A stretch of DNA of 64,000 bases from Phenylobacterium sp. (GTDB taxonomy: Bacteria > Pseudomonadota > Alphaproteobacteria > Caulobacterales > Caulobacteraceae), in contig JAGOQB010000012.1 in the NCBI GenBank assembly GCA_017991675.1, forward strand, positions 1-64,000, written 5' to 3'. The notes beneath the pieces are model-generated. The model was given only the letters and a program-made list of their open reading frames with translations, was not told the origin of the DNA and searched no databases. The translations under genes were made by a program, and so were the position numbers. Below are positions 26,276 to 34,828 of this stretch, one piece after another (position 1 is the stretch's first letter; each line of letters opens with the position of its first letter).

Positions 26276-26986
26276 TTGACGACCCTGCGCTCCCTGGCCT
26301 TCGCCTTCCTGTTCTATCTGTGGTCCGTCCTCGTCGCGGTCGGCTGCGCGATCGTCGTCCTGCCCGCCCCGCGCAGCTGGTGCACCGGCATGATGCGCAT
26401 GTGGGCCAAGGGCATCATCGTCCTGCTGCGCGTGGTCTGCGACATCAAGGTCGAGGTTCGCGGCCGCCAGCACATGCCGACCGGCGCGGCCCTGCTGGCC
26501 CCCAAGCACCAGTGCATGTTCGACGTCTTCGCCCAGTTCGCCTTCATGCCGGACGCCTGCTTCGTCATGAAGAAGGAGCTGATGTGGATCCCGTTCTTCA
26601 GCTGGTACGCGATCAAGGCCAAGATGATCGTCGTCGACCGCGGGGGCCACGCGACCGCCCTGCGCAAGCTGGTCAAGGACGCCCAGGAACGCTTCGCCGA
26701 CAAGCGCCAGGTGATCATCGCCCCGGAGGGCACCCGCACCGCGCCGGGCGCGGCCCCCGACTACAAGCCCGGCATCGCCGCCCTCTACCGCGAGATCGAC
26801 GTGCCCGTGCACCCGGTCGCCACCAACGCCGGCGTCCACTGGCCCAAGCACGGCTTCACCCGCAAGCCGGGGACCATCGTCTTCGAGTACCTGGAGCCGA
26901 TCCAGCCGGGCCTCAAGCGCGCCGAGTTCATGCGCACCCTGCAGGAGCGCACCGAAACCGCCTCCAACGCGCTGTTGGGGCTGTGA
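26276..26986 (+). CDS. plsC: 1-acyl-sn-glycerol-3-phosphate acyltransferase
   Basis: About 236 residues: an N-terminal membrane segment (LAFAFLFYLWSVLVAVGCAIVVL) and a PlsC domain with the catalytic HX4D motif in APKHQCMFDVF and the second block APEGTRTAPG. It acylates lysophosphatidate to phosphatidate in membrane phospholipid synthesis. A TTG at 26276 is the only sensible start before the membrane helix. It is 5 bp after the DUF218 gene, the last gene of the ftsEX operon. A palindromic repeat follows the stop. Confidence 0.87.
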   Translation: MTTLRSLAFAFLFYLWSVLVAVGCAIVVLPAPRSWCTGMMRMWAKGIIVLLRVVCDIKVEVRGRQHMPTGAALLAPKHQCMFDVFAQFAFMPDACFVMKKELMWIPFFSWYAIKAKMIVVDRGGHATALRKLVKDAQERFADKRQVIIAPEGTRTAPGAAPDYKPGIAALYREIDVPVHPVATNAGVHWPKHGFTRKPGTIVFEYLEPIQPGLKRAEFMRTLQERTETASNALLGL

Positions 26987-26995
26987 GCCTCTTGA

Positions 26996-27113
26996 ATGCT
27001 CCCCCTCTGGGGGAGCTGGCGGCCGAACGGCCGACTGAGGGGACTTTGACTCGACGCGGACGCCGCCCCCTCACCGGGCCTAGCGGCCCGGTGCTCCCCC
27101 AGAGGGGGAGCAT
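26996..27113. repeat. 118-bp intergenic inverted repeat with a GANTC site, copy 1
   Basis: Perfect 21-bp outer arms (26996-27016 and 27093-27113, beginning atgctccccct and ending agggggagcat) enclose two smaller palindromes (ggccgaacggcc and accgggcctagcggcccggt). A GACTC, the CcrM-type methylation sequence GANTC, sits near the centre at 27048-27052. It lies between convergent plsC and chaC. A diverged second copy lies at 35954-36069. Confidence 0.8.
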
Positions 27114-27120
27114 CTAACGG

Positions 27121-27660
27121 TCACCGCGCCGCCAGCTCGCGCGCCTCGACCATGCCCAGCAGCTTCTCCATCACCGCATCGTGCACCCCCATCTCGCAGA
27201 GGTGGACGACCAGGTCGCGCAGGTAGTCGACATTGCGCCCCGACAGGCCATGGGCCCCGGCGATCAGCTCGGCCTGCCGCTCCAGCGACAGCGCCCCCGC
27301 CCACTGCGGATGGTGCACGTCGGACAGAAAGACCAGCGTCTCGACCCGATGGCCGTTCGCCAGCCGGATGTTGGCCTTGGCCTCGACATAGGTCTCGGTC
27401 GGCTGCTCGCGTTCGCGCAGATATTCGTAGGTCGCCGGCCAGTGCTCCTCGGCCACCCGATAGGCCGCTCCACGTACTGCGCCGCCCGGCGCCAGGCCCA
27501 GCACCAGGCCCGGCCGCTGGTAGGTGCCGCGATGGTGCACCGAATAGATGCAGAAGGCGCGACGCCGCCCGTGTAGGGTGGCGCTCTGGCGCTCGACGAA
27601 CTCGAACCCCGGACGCCACATCAGCGACCCGTAACCGAAGACCCAACGCTCAACCGACAT
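27121..27660 (-). CDS. chaC: gamma-glutamylcyclotransferase (ChaC type)
   Basis: 179 residues. The N-terminal FGYGSLMWRPGFEF is the substrate loop of the ChaC family, and EYLREREQPTETY carries the catalytic Glu. ChaC enzymes cleave glutathione to 5-oxoproline and Cys-Gly. The ATG at 27660 is chosen because the family begins just before FGYGSL. An upstream in-frame start at 27723 would overlap the divergent gene heavily. The start codon physically overlaps the divergent DUF2125 ATG (CATG at 27658-27661). Confidence 0.86.
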   Translation of the reverse strand: MSVERWVFGYGSLMWRPGFEFVERQSATLHGRRRAFCIYSVHHRGTYQRPGLVLGLAPGGAVRGAAYRVAEEHWPATYEYLREREQPTETYVEAKANIRLANGHRVETLVFLSDVHHPQWAGALSLERQAELIAGAHGLSGRNVDYLRDLVVHLCEMGVHDAVMEKLLGMVEARELAAR

Positions 27661-28726
27661 GGCCCGCCGCGACAATCCCGCTCCGCCTTCCCCCCCTGTG
27701 CCCGATCCGGCGCACCACCGCAAACCCCGACGCGCGGCGCTCTACATCCCGTTCATCCTCGCCGGCGTGGCTGCGCTCGCCTGGAGCGGCGCCTGGGTCT
27801 ATGCGCGCGGCGAGGCGGCCAAGCGCCTGGAGGCCGGCGCCGAGCAATTGCGCAAGGCCGGCTACGACGTCGCCTGGAGCCACCAGCGCATCTACGGCTA
27901 CCCGTTCCGGCTCAACATCCAGCTCGATGACGCCAAGGTCCGCGAGCCGTCCGGCTGGGCGCTCGCCGCCCCCAAGCTCGAGGCCCAGGCCTTCATGCAC
28001 GGCCTGTCGTCCTGGGTGCTGGCCGCGCCCCAGGGCCTGACCTTCACCCGCCCGGTCGGCGGCCCGGTCGACGTCACGGGCGAGGTGATCCACGCCAGCC
28101 TCGCGGGCCTCGACCAGCCCTTGCCCCGCTTCTCGTTCGAGGGGACCAAGCTCGCCTTCACCCCGACGCCCGGCGCCCAGCCGTTCGCGCTGTCGGCCGC
28201 CGACAAGGTCGAATTCCACTTCCGCCCCGGCCCCGACGACCAGGCCGCGGTGTTCTTCAAGGTCGACGCCGGCAAGGCTCGGCTCTCGGGCCTGTTCGCC
28301 CACATCGCCGGCGACAAACCGATCTCGATTTCCTGGGACTCGCTGCTCTCCAAGATCAGCGCCTTCCAGGGCGCGAACTGGCCCGAGGCGGTCCGCGCCT
28401 GGACCACGGCGGGCGGACGCATGACCGTGCGCCAGGCCGGGATCACCGCGGGCGAGGCGGTGATCGGCGCCCAGTCCGGCGTGCTCAGCGTCGGCTATGA
28501 CGGCCGGCTGAACGGCTCGCTCGACGTCACCCTGCGCGAGGCGCCCAAGGCGCTCGGCGCCATGGCCGAGACCGGGGTCATTCGCCCGGAAGCCGCCATG
28601 GCCGCCTCGGCGGTCGCCGCCGCCCGCCAGGGCAATGACGACGTCGCCCGCGCCAACGTCACCTTCCAGGCCGGCCAGACCACGCTCGGTCCGGTCGCCA
28701 TCGGCCCGGCCCCGAAGGTCTACTGA
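27659..28726 (+). CDS. DUF2125 domain protein
   Basis: 355 residues: one N-terminal membrane segment at about 30-50 (ALYIPFILAGVAALAWSGAWVYA) and a long periplasmic beta-rich domain matching DUF2125 (EQLRKAGYDVAWSHQRIYGYPFRLNI). The family is common in alphaproteobacteria and has no assigned function. Its repeating strand pattern resembles AsmA-like lipid-handling proteins, which is only an analogy. The ATG overlaps the divergent chaC start. Confidence 0.8.
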   Translation: MARRDNPAPPSPPVPDPAHHRKPRRAALYIPFILAGVAALAWSGAWVYARGEAAKRLEAGAEQLRKAGYDVAWSHQRIYGYPFRLNIQLDDAKVREPSGWALAAPKLEAQAFMHGLSSWVLAAPQGLTFTRPVGGPVDVTGEVIHASLAGLDQPLPRFSFEGTKLAFTPTPGAQPFALSAADKVEFHFRPGPDDQAAVFFKVDAGKARLSGLFAHIAGDKPISISWDSLLSKISAFQGANWPEAVRAWTTAGGRMTVRQAGITAGEAVIGAQSGVLSVGYDGRLNGSLDVTLREAPKALGAMAETGVIRPEAAMAASAVAAARQGNDDVARANVTFQAGQTTLGPVAIGPAPKVY

Positions 28727-28748
28727 CGCCTACCTCCCTCCATCGCGC

Positions 28749-28881
28749 GTCATCCCGGTTTGCGCAGCAAGACCGGGACCCATGAACACCGGATGGATCA
28801 GAAATCGGCTCGACCGGGGCCCCATCACCCCTTCCCGCGCGAATGGGTCCCGGACAAGCCCTGCGGGCTTTCCGGGATGAC
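28749..28881 (+). repeat. 133-bp branched intergenic element, copy A
   Basis: First of five copies. Outer arms are gtcatcccgg/ccgggatgac. A small hairpin TTGC-gca-GCAA comes next, then a central stem cgggacccat/atgggtcccg with a variable tip of about 45 bases, then a hairpin AAGCCC-tgc-GGGCTT. It lies between the convergent DUF2125 and DJ-1 genes. Confidence 0.85.
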
Positions 28882-28902
28882 AGCAGGTGCGCTGGCGAAC
28901 GC

Positions 28903-29481
28903 CTACCCCGCCAGCTCCGCCGCACACATGGCCCGGAACTGCGCCAGGCTCTCGGCGCGCTCGGGATGCAGCGCGCCCAGCACCTCGATCGTGAAGGTCA
29001 CCGGCGCCGAGCCGGCCGCCGTCACCAGCGTCCCGTCGCGCACCGCCGCGGGCGTGTCGACATAGAGGTCCCAGGCCCGATAGCCGGGCGTGTAATGGCG
29101 CATGAAGTCGAGCGCGTTCGAGGTGTGCCGCCGGCTGTCCAGCAGGCCGGCGCGGGCCGCCGCCACGGTCCCCGCGCAGATCGCCCCCACCACCTTGCCG
29201 GCCGCGTCGGCCGCCTGCAGCACCGGGGCGATGTCGGGCGCATCGGCGCCGGTCCAGCCGTCCGACCCGATCACCACCAGCGCGTCGTAGGCCTCGGGCC
29301 GCAGGTCCTCGATGGCCGCGCCCGGGTCGATGGTCATACCGCCCATCGAGGTGACCGGCCGCCCGCCCGGCGTATGGAACGAGGTCGCCCCGTCGAAATA
29401 GGTCCGCGCCGCGGCGCTCAGCTGCGCGTGCTCCCAGTCGGCGAAGTTGTCGATGACGATGAAGGCGATGTGCTTGCCCAT
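28903..29481 (-). CDS. DJ-1/PfpI family protein
   Basis: 192 residues of flavodoxin-like DJ-1/PfpI fold. The nucleophile-elbow Cys is in VGAICAGTVAAAR and the acidic partner probably comes from IDNFADWEHAQ. Members include deglycases, chaperones, peptidases and isocyanide hydratases, so a precise activity cannot be assigned. It is a single gene, 72 bp after the M24 peptidase on the same strand. Confidence 0.82.
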   Translation of the reverse strand: MGKHIAFIVIDNFADWEHAQLSAAARTYFDGATSFHTPGGRPVTSMGGMTIDPGAAIEDLRPEAYDALVVIGSDGWTGADAPDIAPVLQAADAAGKVVGAICAGTVAAARAGLLDSRRHTSNALDFMRHYTPGYRAWDLYVDTPAAVRDGTLVTAAGSAPVTFTIEVLGALHPERAESLAQFRAMCAAELAG

Positions 29482-29553
29482 GGCGATACTCCAAACGCGC
29501 GATGACGAAACGCATCATCGCCGCTTCCGGCGCCAGAACCTGTCAGCAGGCTG

Positions 29554-30801
29554 TCAGTCCATCGGCCGGTCGATCGAGGCCGGCGGCGTGGAGAACCAGC
29601 GCGGCCCCTGCTCGGTCATGTAGAGGCAGTCCTCCAGCCGCACCCCGAACCGGCCGGGCAGATAGAGCCCCGGCTCGTTGGACAGGCACATGCCCGGCGC
29701 CAGCTTCGTCGCCTCGCCGCGGACGAAGTTGATCGGCTCGTGGCCGTCCAGGCCGATGCCGTGGCCGGTCCGGTGCGACAGCCCTGGCAGGCCGTAGCCG
29801 GGCCCATAGCCCAGGCTGGCGTAGTAGCGCCGCACCGCATCGTCGACCGCGCCGGCGGCGACGCCGACCTGGGCGGTCTCAAAGGCGATCTGTTGGCCGC
29901 GGGCCACCTCGCTCCAGACCTTGCGCTGGGCGCTCGTCGGCTCGCCGAACACGAAGGTTCGCGAGATGTCTGACTGATAGCCCTCGACCGTGCAGCCGCA
30001 GTCCATCAGCACGATCTCGCCCTCGCGGACGACCTGCGGCTTCTCCGAGCCGTGCGGCAGGGCCGCGCCCTCGCCGACCAGCACCATCGCGAACTCCGGC
30101 GCCCCGCCCAGCGCGCGGGTGGCCTTGTTCATGATCGCCCCGACCTCGGCCTGGGTCATGCCGCGTTCTACCTTGCCGTGGGTGTAGCGGTAGGCCGCGA
30201 CCGTCACGTCGGCGGCCAGCTGCATCAGCGCCAGCTCGGCGGGCGACTTGATCATCCGGCAGCCGCGCACGACGTCGGCGCCGGAAACGAATGTCGCATC
30301 GGTCAGCCGCCGCGCCAGGCCGTCATGGACGAAGAAGCGGACGGTCTCCTCGACCCCGATCCTGCCGGCCGCCAGCTTGCGCGCCTTCAGCCAGTCGGCG
30401 ACGACTAGGGCCGGATCCTCGTCCTCCTGCCAGACCCGCACCTGCGCCGGGACCGCCAGGCTCTCGCGTACCGACGGCTCCTCGAAGTGCGGCGTGACGA
30501 TCAGCGTCTCGCCCTCGACCGGAATGATCGCCGCGGTCACCCGCTCGCTACGCCACCAGCGCACGCCGGTGAAATAGGTCAGCGAGGCGCCGGCCTCGAC
30601 CACCAGCGCCGACAGCCCCTGCGCCTTCATCAACCGCTGGGCCTTGGCCATCCGCGCCAGGCGTTCCTGCGGCGAGATCGGGACCGCCCCGCCGGTGATC
30701 TTCGTCAGCCCGTCGACTTGCGCCGCCGCAGCCCCGCCGAGGCTCAGCGCCAGCCCCGCGCCCGCCGCCCCGGCCAGGAAGTTCCGTCGATCCAGCCCCA
30801 T
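29554..30801 (-). CDS. Tat-exported M24 family (Xaa-Pro type) metallopeptidase
   Basis: 415 residues. The N-terminus is a Tat signal (LDRRNFLAGAAGAGLALSLGGAAAA). A creatinase-like N-terminal domain follows, then the pita-bread peptidase domain with metal ligands in LMDCGCTVEGYQSDISRTF, the His of HRTGHGIGLDGHE, the Glu of SNEPGLY and the Glu of VRLEDCLYMTE. It should cleave Xaa-Pro bonds in the periplasm. ATG 30801 is chosen because AAGGGGGG precedes it and the twin-arginine lies at residues 5-6. An upstream ATG (30834) would bury the signal. Confidence 0.88.
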   Translation of the reverse strand: MGLDRRNFLAGAAGAGLALSLGGAAAAQVDGLTKITGGAVPISPQERLARMAKAQRLMKAQGLSALVVEAGASLTYFTGVRWWRSERVTAAIIPVEGETLIVTPHFEEPSVRESLAVPAQVRVWQEDEDPALVVADWLKARKLAAGRIGVEETVRFFVHDGLARRLTDATFVSGADVVRGCRMIKSPAELALMQLAADVTVAAYRYTHGKVERGMTQAEVGAIMNKATRALGGAPEFAMVLVGEGAALPHGSEKPQVVREGEIVLMDCGCTVEGYQSDISRTFVFGEPTSAQRKVWSEVARGQQIAFETAQVGVAAGAVDDAVRRYYASLGYGPGYGLPGLSHRTGHGIGLDGHEPINFVRGEATKLAPGMCLSNEPGLYLPGRFGVRLEDCLYMTEQGPRWFSTPPASIDRPMD

Positions 30802-30942
30802 GCCCGTCCCCCCTTTGGGCGAGGCGCTCGCCACCCCGCTCGCCTATCTGAGCCGAGCCGCGGGCCGGCTCAAACCGATAACAACGATATTCCCGAACCG
30901 CCCTTGCACAGCTAGCCTGCCGCCAAAAGGAGAGGCGTCCCC

Positions 30943-31707
30943 ATGACCCAGCCCACCAGCATCCTCGCCCTCGTGCTCGCCGCCGGCCTGTCGGCTTCGG
31001 CCCTGGCGACCTCGGCCTTCGCCGCGCCGCCGGCCAACATCGCCGCGGCCCTGGCCGATCCGGCGCGTCCGGCCGCCGACGTCGCCCGCGATGCGACCCG
31101 CAAGCCCGGGGATCTGCTGGCCCTGGCCGACATCAAGACCGGCGACAAGGTGGCCGACTTCGTGATCGGCGGCGGCTACTTCACCCGCATCCTCTCGGCC
31201 GCGGTCGGGCCGACCGGCCACGTCTACGCCTACCAGCCGGCCGAGTTCATCAAGTTCCAGGCGTCCTATGGCGAGAATCTCCAGAAGGTGGCGGGCGCCT
31301 ACAAGAACGTCACCCCGCTCGACGCCAGCTTCCAGCAGCTCGACCTGCCCGACGGCCTCGACGCCATCGTCACGGTCCAGAACTATCACGACCTCTACCT
31401 GAAGCCGTTCCCGTCCGGGATGGCCGCCAAGGTCGACGCCGAGCTGTTCAAGTCGCTGAAGCCCGGCGGCGTGCTGCTGGTGGTCGACCACGCCGCCCTG
31501 CCCGGCTCGGGCATCAGCGCCGCCGACAGCCTGCACCGCATCGACCCCGAGGCGGTCAAGAGCGACCTGAAGGCCGCCGGCTTCGTGCTGGAGCGCGAAA
31601 GCCCGCTGCTGGCCGACGCCGCCGATCCCCACACCGCCAGCGTCTTCGACCCCGCCATCCGCGGCAAGACCGACCAGTTCGTCCTGGTCTTCCGCAAGCC
31701 CCGCTAG
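30943..31707 (+). CDS. exported class I SAM-dependent methyltransferase-like protein
   Basis: 254 residues with a clear Sec signal (LALVLAAGLSASALATSAFAA, cleavage near 29). The rest is a methyltransferase fold: KVADFVIGGGYFTRIL as motif I, DAIVTVQNYHDLYL as motif IV, and LKPGGVLLVVDHA. Similar exported predicted methyltransferases occur in other alphaproteobacteria. S-adenosylmethionine is not expected in the periplasm, so the fold may bind another ligand or act differently. Divergent from the M24 peptidase. ATG 30943 follows AAAGGAG. Confidence 0.8.
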   Translation: MTQPTSILALVLAAGLSASALATSAFAAPPANIAAALADPARPAADVARDATRKPGDLLALADIKTGDKVADFVIGGGYFTRILSAAVGPTGHVYAYQPAEFIKFQASYGENLQKVAGAYKNVTPLDASFQQLDLPDGLDAIVTVQNYHDLYLKPFPSGMAAKVDAELFKSLKPGGVLLVVDHAALPGSGISAADSLHRIDPEAVKSDLKAAGFVLERESPLLADAADPHTASVFDPAIRGKTDQFVLVFRKPR

Positions 31708-31826
31708 CCGCCCGCGCGGCCTGGCGCGGCAACCGGTTTCCTCTGCAACTTTTTTGCGGCGAAGGGGCCTATTGCGCCTTCGTCTGCGATGACCTATGCG
31801 CCGAAACTTCGTTTTCGGGGGAAAGT

Positions 31827-32633
31827 ATGGCCAAGGCCGATCCCAAGTCCGCTCCGCCCACCCTCGAGGCCGTGCGCGCGCGCATCGATGCGATCGACGC
31901 CCAGCTGCTGGCCCTGGTCGACGAGCGCGCGGGCCTGGCTGTCGAGGTCGCCGCCGCCAAGGCCGCGGCCGGCGATGCGGACAAGTTCGCCCTGCGCCCC
32001 GGCCGCGAGGCCCAGCTGATCCGCAGCCTGCTCGAACGGCCGCGCAACGCCGCCCGCCCCAGCCTGGTCGTGCGGATCTGGCGCGAACTGATCGGCGACA
32101 GCCTCTCGCGGCAGGGTCCGTTCCACATCAGCGTCTTCGGCGGTCGCGATCCCGGTCGCGCGGTCGAGGGCGCGCGCCTGCGCTTCGGCGCAGCCGCCTC
32201 GCTGCGCCAGGTCGCCCGCCCTGAGGACGCCATCGCCGGCGCCAAGACCCTCGGCGGCGTCGCAGTGCTCGCCCTGTCGTCCGACACTCCCTGGTGGGGC
32301 CGCCTGCTGGCCGAGCCGAAGCTCAAGGTGTTCGCCGCCCTGCCGTGCCTGTCGGCCTGGGGCCCGAACACCGCCCTGGCCGTCGCCGAGGTCGAGGTCG
32401 AACCCACCGGCGCGGACCTGACCTACTGGGTCACCGACGCCGGCGGCACGGCTCAGGCCATCGAGGCCGCGCTCGGCCGCGACGGCGTCGCCGGCGACCT
32501 GATCGCCGAGGCCGGCGGCCTGAAGCTGTTCGCGCTGATGGGCTTCTACCAAGCCGGCGACGAGCGGCTGGCCCGCGCCCCCGGCCGCCTGACCGGCGTC
32601 ATCGGGGCTGCGCCGGCGCCGATCGACGTGTAA
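31827..32633 (+). CDS. chorismate mutase with an uncharacterised C-terminal domain
   Basis: 268 residues. The first 90 form an AroQ-type chorismate mutase (LEAVRARIDAIDAQLLALVDERAGLAVEVAAAK), which turns chorismate into prephenate. The remaining 170 residues (from about HISVFGGRD) are not a recognisable prephenate dehydratase. They include GFYQAGDERLARA and might be a degenerate dehydratase/ACT remnant. It starts a rightward operon with hisC and tyrA, so prephenate is passed towards tyrosine. Confidence 0.83.
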   Translation: MAKADPKSAPPTLEAVRARIDAIDAQLLALVDERAGLAVEVAAAKAAAGDADKFALRPGREAQLIRSLLERPRNAARPSLVVRIWRELIGDSLSRQGPFHISVFGGRDPGRAVEGARLRFGAAASLRQVARPEDAIAGAKTLGGVAVLALSSDTPWWGRLLAEPKLKVFAALPCLSAWGPNTALAVAEVEVEPTGADLTYWVTDAGGTAQAIEAALGRDGVAGDLIAEAGGLKLFALMGFYQAGDERLARAPGRLTGVIGAAPAPIDV

Positions 32634-32678
32634 GACGGCGCTCCCCTCCATCGCCGCCGAGCCCCCGCCGCCGAAGCC

Positions 32679-33809
32679 ATGTCCGACACCGTACTCGACC
32701 GCGCCTCCGCCCCGCGCCCGACGCCCAAGCCGGGCATCCTCGACATCGCCCCCTACGTGCCGGGCAAGTCGAAGGTCGAAGGCGTCGAGCATCCGCTGAA
32801 GCTGTCGGCCAACGAGAACATCCTCGGCTCCAGCCCCGCGGCGCGCGAGGCGTTCTCCACCGCCTTCGACCAGCTGCAGATGTACCCGGACGGGCGCGCG
32901 ACCATCCTGCGCGAGGCGCTGGCGGCGACCTACGGCCTGGAGCCCGAGCGCCTGCTGTTCGGCTGCGGCTCGGACGAGATCTTCCAGCTGCTCAACCAGA
33001 CCTTCCTCGAACCGGGCGACAATATCGTCCAGGGCGAGTTCGGCTTCGGCGCCTACGCCATCGGCGCGCGCGCCTGCCAGGCGGAAGTCCGCATGGCGCC
33101 CGAGCCCGGCTACCGCATCGACGTCGACGAGCTCTTGAAGCTGGTCGATGCGCGCACCCGCATCGTCTTCGTCGCCAACCCGGCCAACCCGACCGGCACC
33201 TGGAACTCCGGCGCCGAGATCCGTCGCCTGCACGCGGCCCTGCCGCCCAGCGTCGTGCTCTGCCTCGACGGCGCCTATGCCGAGTTCTGCGACGACCCGG
33301 CCTATGAGGACGGCATGTCGATGGTGCGCGAGTTCGAGAACGTCGTCGTCACCCGCACCTTCTCCAAGCTGCACGGCCTGGCCGCGCTGCGGGTCGGCTG
33401 GGCCTACATGCCGCCGGAGATGGCCGCCGCCGTCGACCGCATCCGCCTGCCGTTCAACGTCAACATCCCGGCCCAGCTGGCCGCCGTCGCCGCCCTCGGC
33501 GACGATGACTTCCAGCGCCGCTCGCTCGACCTCGTGAACCGCTGGCGCCCGTGGCTGACCCAGCAACTCGGCGGCCTTGGTCTCGAACCGCTGCCGTCGG
33601 CCGCCAACTTCGTGCTGGTCGGCTTTCCGACCACGCCGGGCAAGACCGCCAAGGAGGCCGACGCCTTCCTCAGCGCCCGCGGCCTGATCGTCCGCAACGT
33701 CGCCGGCTACGGCCTGCCCAACCACCTGCGCATCACCATCGGCCTCGAAGAACACAACCGCGCCGTGGTCGAAGCCCTGCGCGAGTTTCTGCACGGAGCC
33801 GGCGCATGA
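32679..33809 (+). CDS. hisC: histidinol-phosphate/aromatic aminotransferase
   Basis: A 376-residue fold-type I PLP aminotransferase. The block KLSANENILG at the N-terminus, FGCGSDEIF, VFVANPANPTGTW, DGAYAEFCDD and the PLP-lysine region TRTFSKLHGLAALRVGW fit HisC. Placed between chorismate mutase and tyrA it probably transaminates prephenate or 4-hydroxyphenylpyruvate as well as histidinol phosphate. Its stop overlaps the tyrA ATG by 4 bp. Confidence 0.9.
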   Translation: MSDTVLDRASAPRPTPKPGILDIAPYVPGKSKVEGVEHPLKLSANENILGSSPAAREAFSTAFDQLQMYPDGRATILREALAATYGLEPERLLFGCGSDEIFQLLNQTFLEPGDNIVQGEFGFGAYAIGARACQAEVRMAPEPGYRIDVDELLKLVDARTRIVFVANPANPTGTWNSGAEIRRLHAALPPSVVLCLDGAYAEFCDDPAYEDGMSMVREFENVVVTRTFSKLHGLAALRVGWAYMPPEMAAAVDRIRLPFNVNIPAQLAAVAALGDDDFQRRSLDLVNRWRPWLTQQLGGLGLEPLPSAANFVLVGFPTTPGKTAKEADAFLSARGLIVRNVAGYGLPNHLRITIGLEEHNRAVVEALREFLHGAGA

Positions 33810-34735
33810 GCGTGATCTACCCACGCATGGCGGTGATCGGCTGCGGCCTGATCGGCTCGTCGGTGATCCGCGCGGCCCGCGAGGCTGGCGCCGTCGGCCA
33901 CGTCTTCGTCGCCGACGCCAGCGAAGCGCACCGCGCCCGCATCGCCGAGCTCGGCTACGCCGACGAGGTCACCGGCGACATCGGAGAGGCGGTCAAGGAC
34001 GCCGACCTCGTGGTCCTCGCCGTCCCCGTGCTGGCGATGGGCGAGGCCGCGGCGGCGGCCGCCGCGGCGCTGAAGCCCGGCGCCACGGTCACCGACGTCG
34101 GCTCGGTGAAGGGCAGCGTCGCCGACGCCATGGCCAAGGCCCTGCCGGAGAACGTCTTCGTCATCCCCGGCCACCCGATCGCCGGCACCGAGCATTCCGG
34201 CCCCGACGCCGGCCTCGCCGAGCTGTTCCAGAATCGCTGGGTGATCCTTACGCCCCAGCCGCGCGAGGACGCAGCCTATGTCGAGGCGACCGGCCGCCTG
34301 GCCGAGTTCTGGCGCGCGCTCGGGGCCAATGTCGAGCAGATGGACGCCGGCCACCACGACCTGGTGCTGGCCGTCACCAGCCACCTGCCGCACCTGATCG
34401 CCTACAACATCGTCGGCACCGCCGCCGACATGGAGGAGGTCACCCAGGCCGAGGTGATGAAGTACTCGGCCGGCGGCTTCCGCGACTTCACCCGCATCGC
34501 CGCCTCCGACCCGACCATGTGGCGCGACGTGTTCGTGGCCAACAAGGATGCGGTGCTCGAAATCCTCGGCCGCTTCACCGAGGATCTCCAGGCCCTGTCG
34601 CGCGCCATCCGCTGGGGCGAGTCCGACAAGCTCTACGACCTCTTCAGCCGCACCCGCGAAATCCGCCGCGGCATCATCGCCGCCGGCCAGGAAAGCGCCG
34701 AACCCAACTTCGGCCGCGACCGCGGCAAACATTGA
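33806..34735 (+). CDS. tyrA: prephenate/arogenate dehydrogenase
   Basis: 309 residues. NAD(P)-binding GCGLIGSSV at about 11-19, the conserved GHPIAGTEHSGPDAG block with catalytic His, and SHLPHLIAY are all present. It oxidatively decarboxylates prephenate or arogenate towards tyrosine. No ACT regulatory domain follows. The last six codons (Arg-Asp-Arg-Gly-Lys-His-stop) recur downstream of the next gene, at 35925-35945, with two synonymous changes, indicating that the 3' end was replaced during insertion of the acyltransferase gene. Confidence 0.92.
   Translation: MSVIYPRMAVIGCGLIGSSVIRAAREAGAVGHVFVADASEAHRARIAELGYADEVTGDIGEAVKDADLVVLAVPVLAMGEAAAAAAAALKPGATVTDVGSVKGSVADAMAKALPENVFVIPGHPIAGTEHSGPDAGLAELFQNRWVILTPQPREDAAYVEATGRLAEFWRALGANVEQMDAGHHDLVLAVTSHLPHLIAYNIVGTAADMEEVTQAEVMKYSAGGFRDFTRIAASDPTMWRDVFVANKDAVLEILGRFTEDLQALSRAIRWGESDKLYDLFSRTREIRRGIIAAGQESAEPNFGRDRGKH
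34715..34735 (+). repeat. direct repeat at the tyrA 3' end (left copy)
   Basis: A 21-bp segment encoding the last six residues and stop of TyrA. It matches 35925-35945 at 19 of 21 positions, and the two differences are synonymous (aaa/aag, cat/cac). The two copies flank the acyltransferase gene. Confidence 0.75.
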
Positions 34736-34828
34736 GCGCTGGCCGAAGAACAATTCAACCTGCAGTATACATGAGATTGCAACGCGCCTCGCCGATATCT
34801 TAGTGTATTGGGGGCCACGGGGGCGCGC

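Noticed and set aside
29554-30801. A prolidase acting in the cytoplasm
   Set aside because: A strong Tat signal (RRNFLAG) at the N-terminus points to the periplasm.
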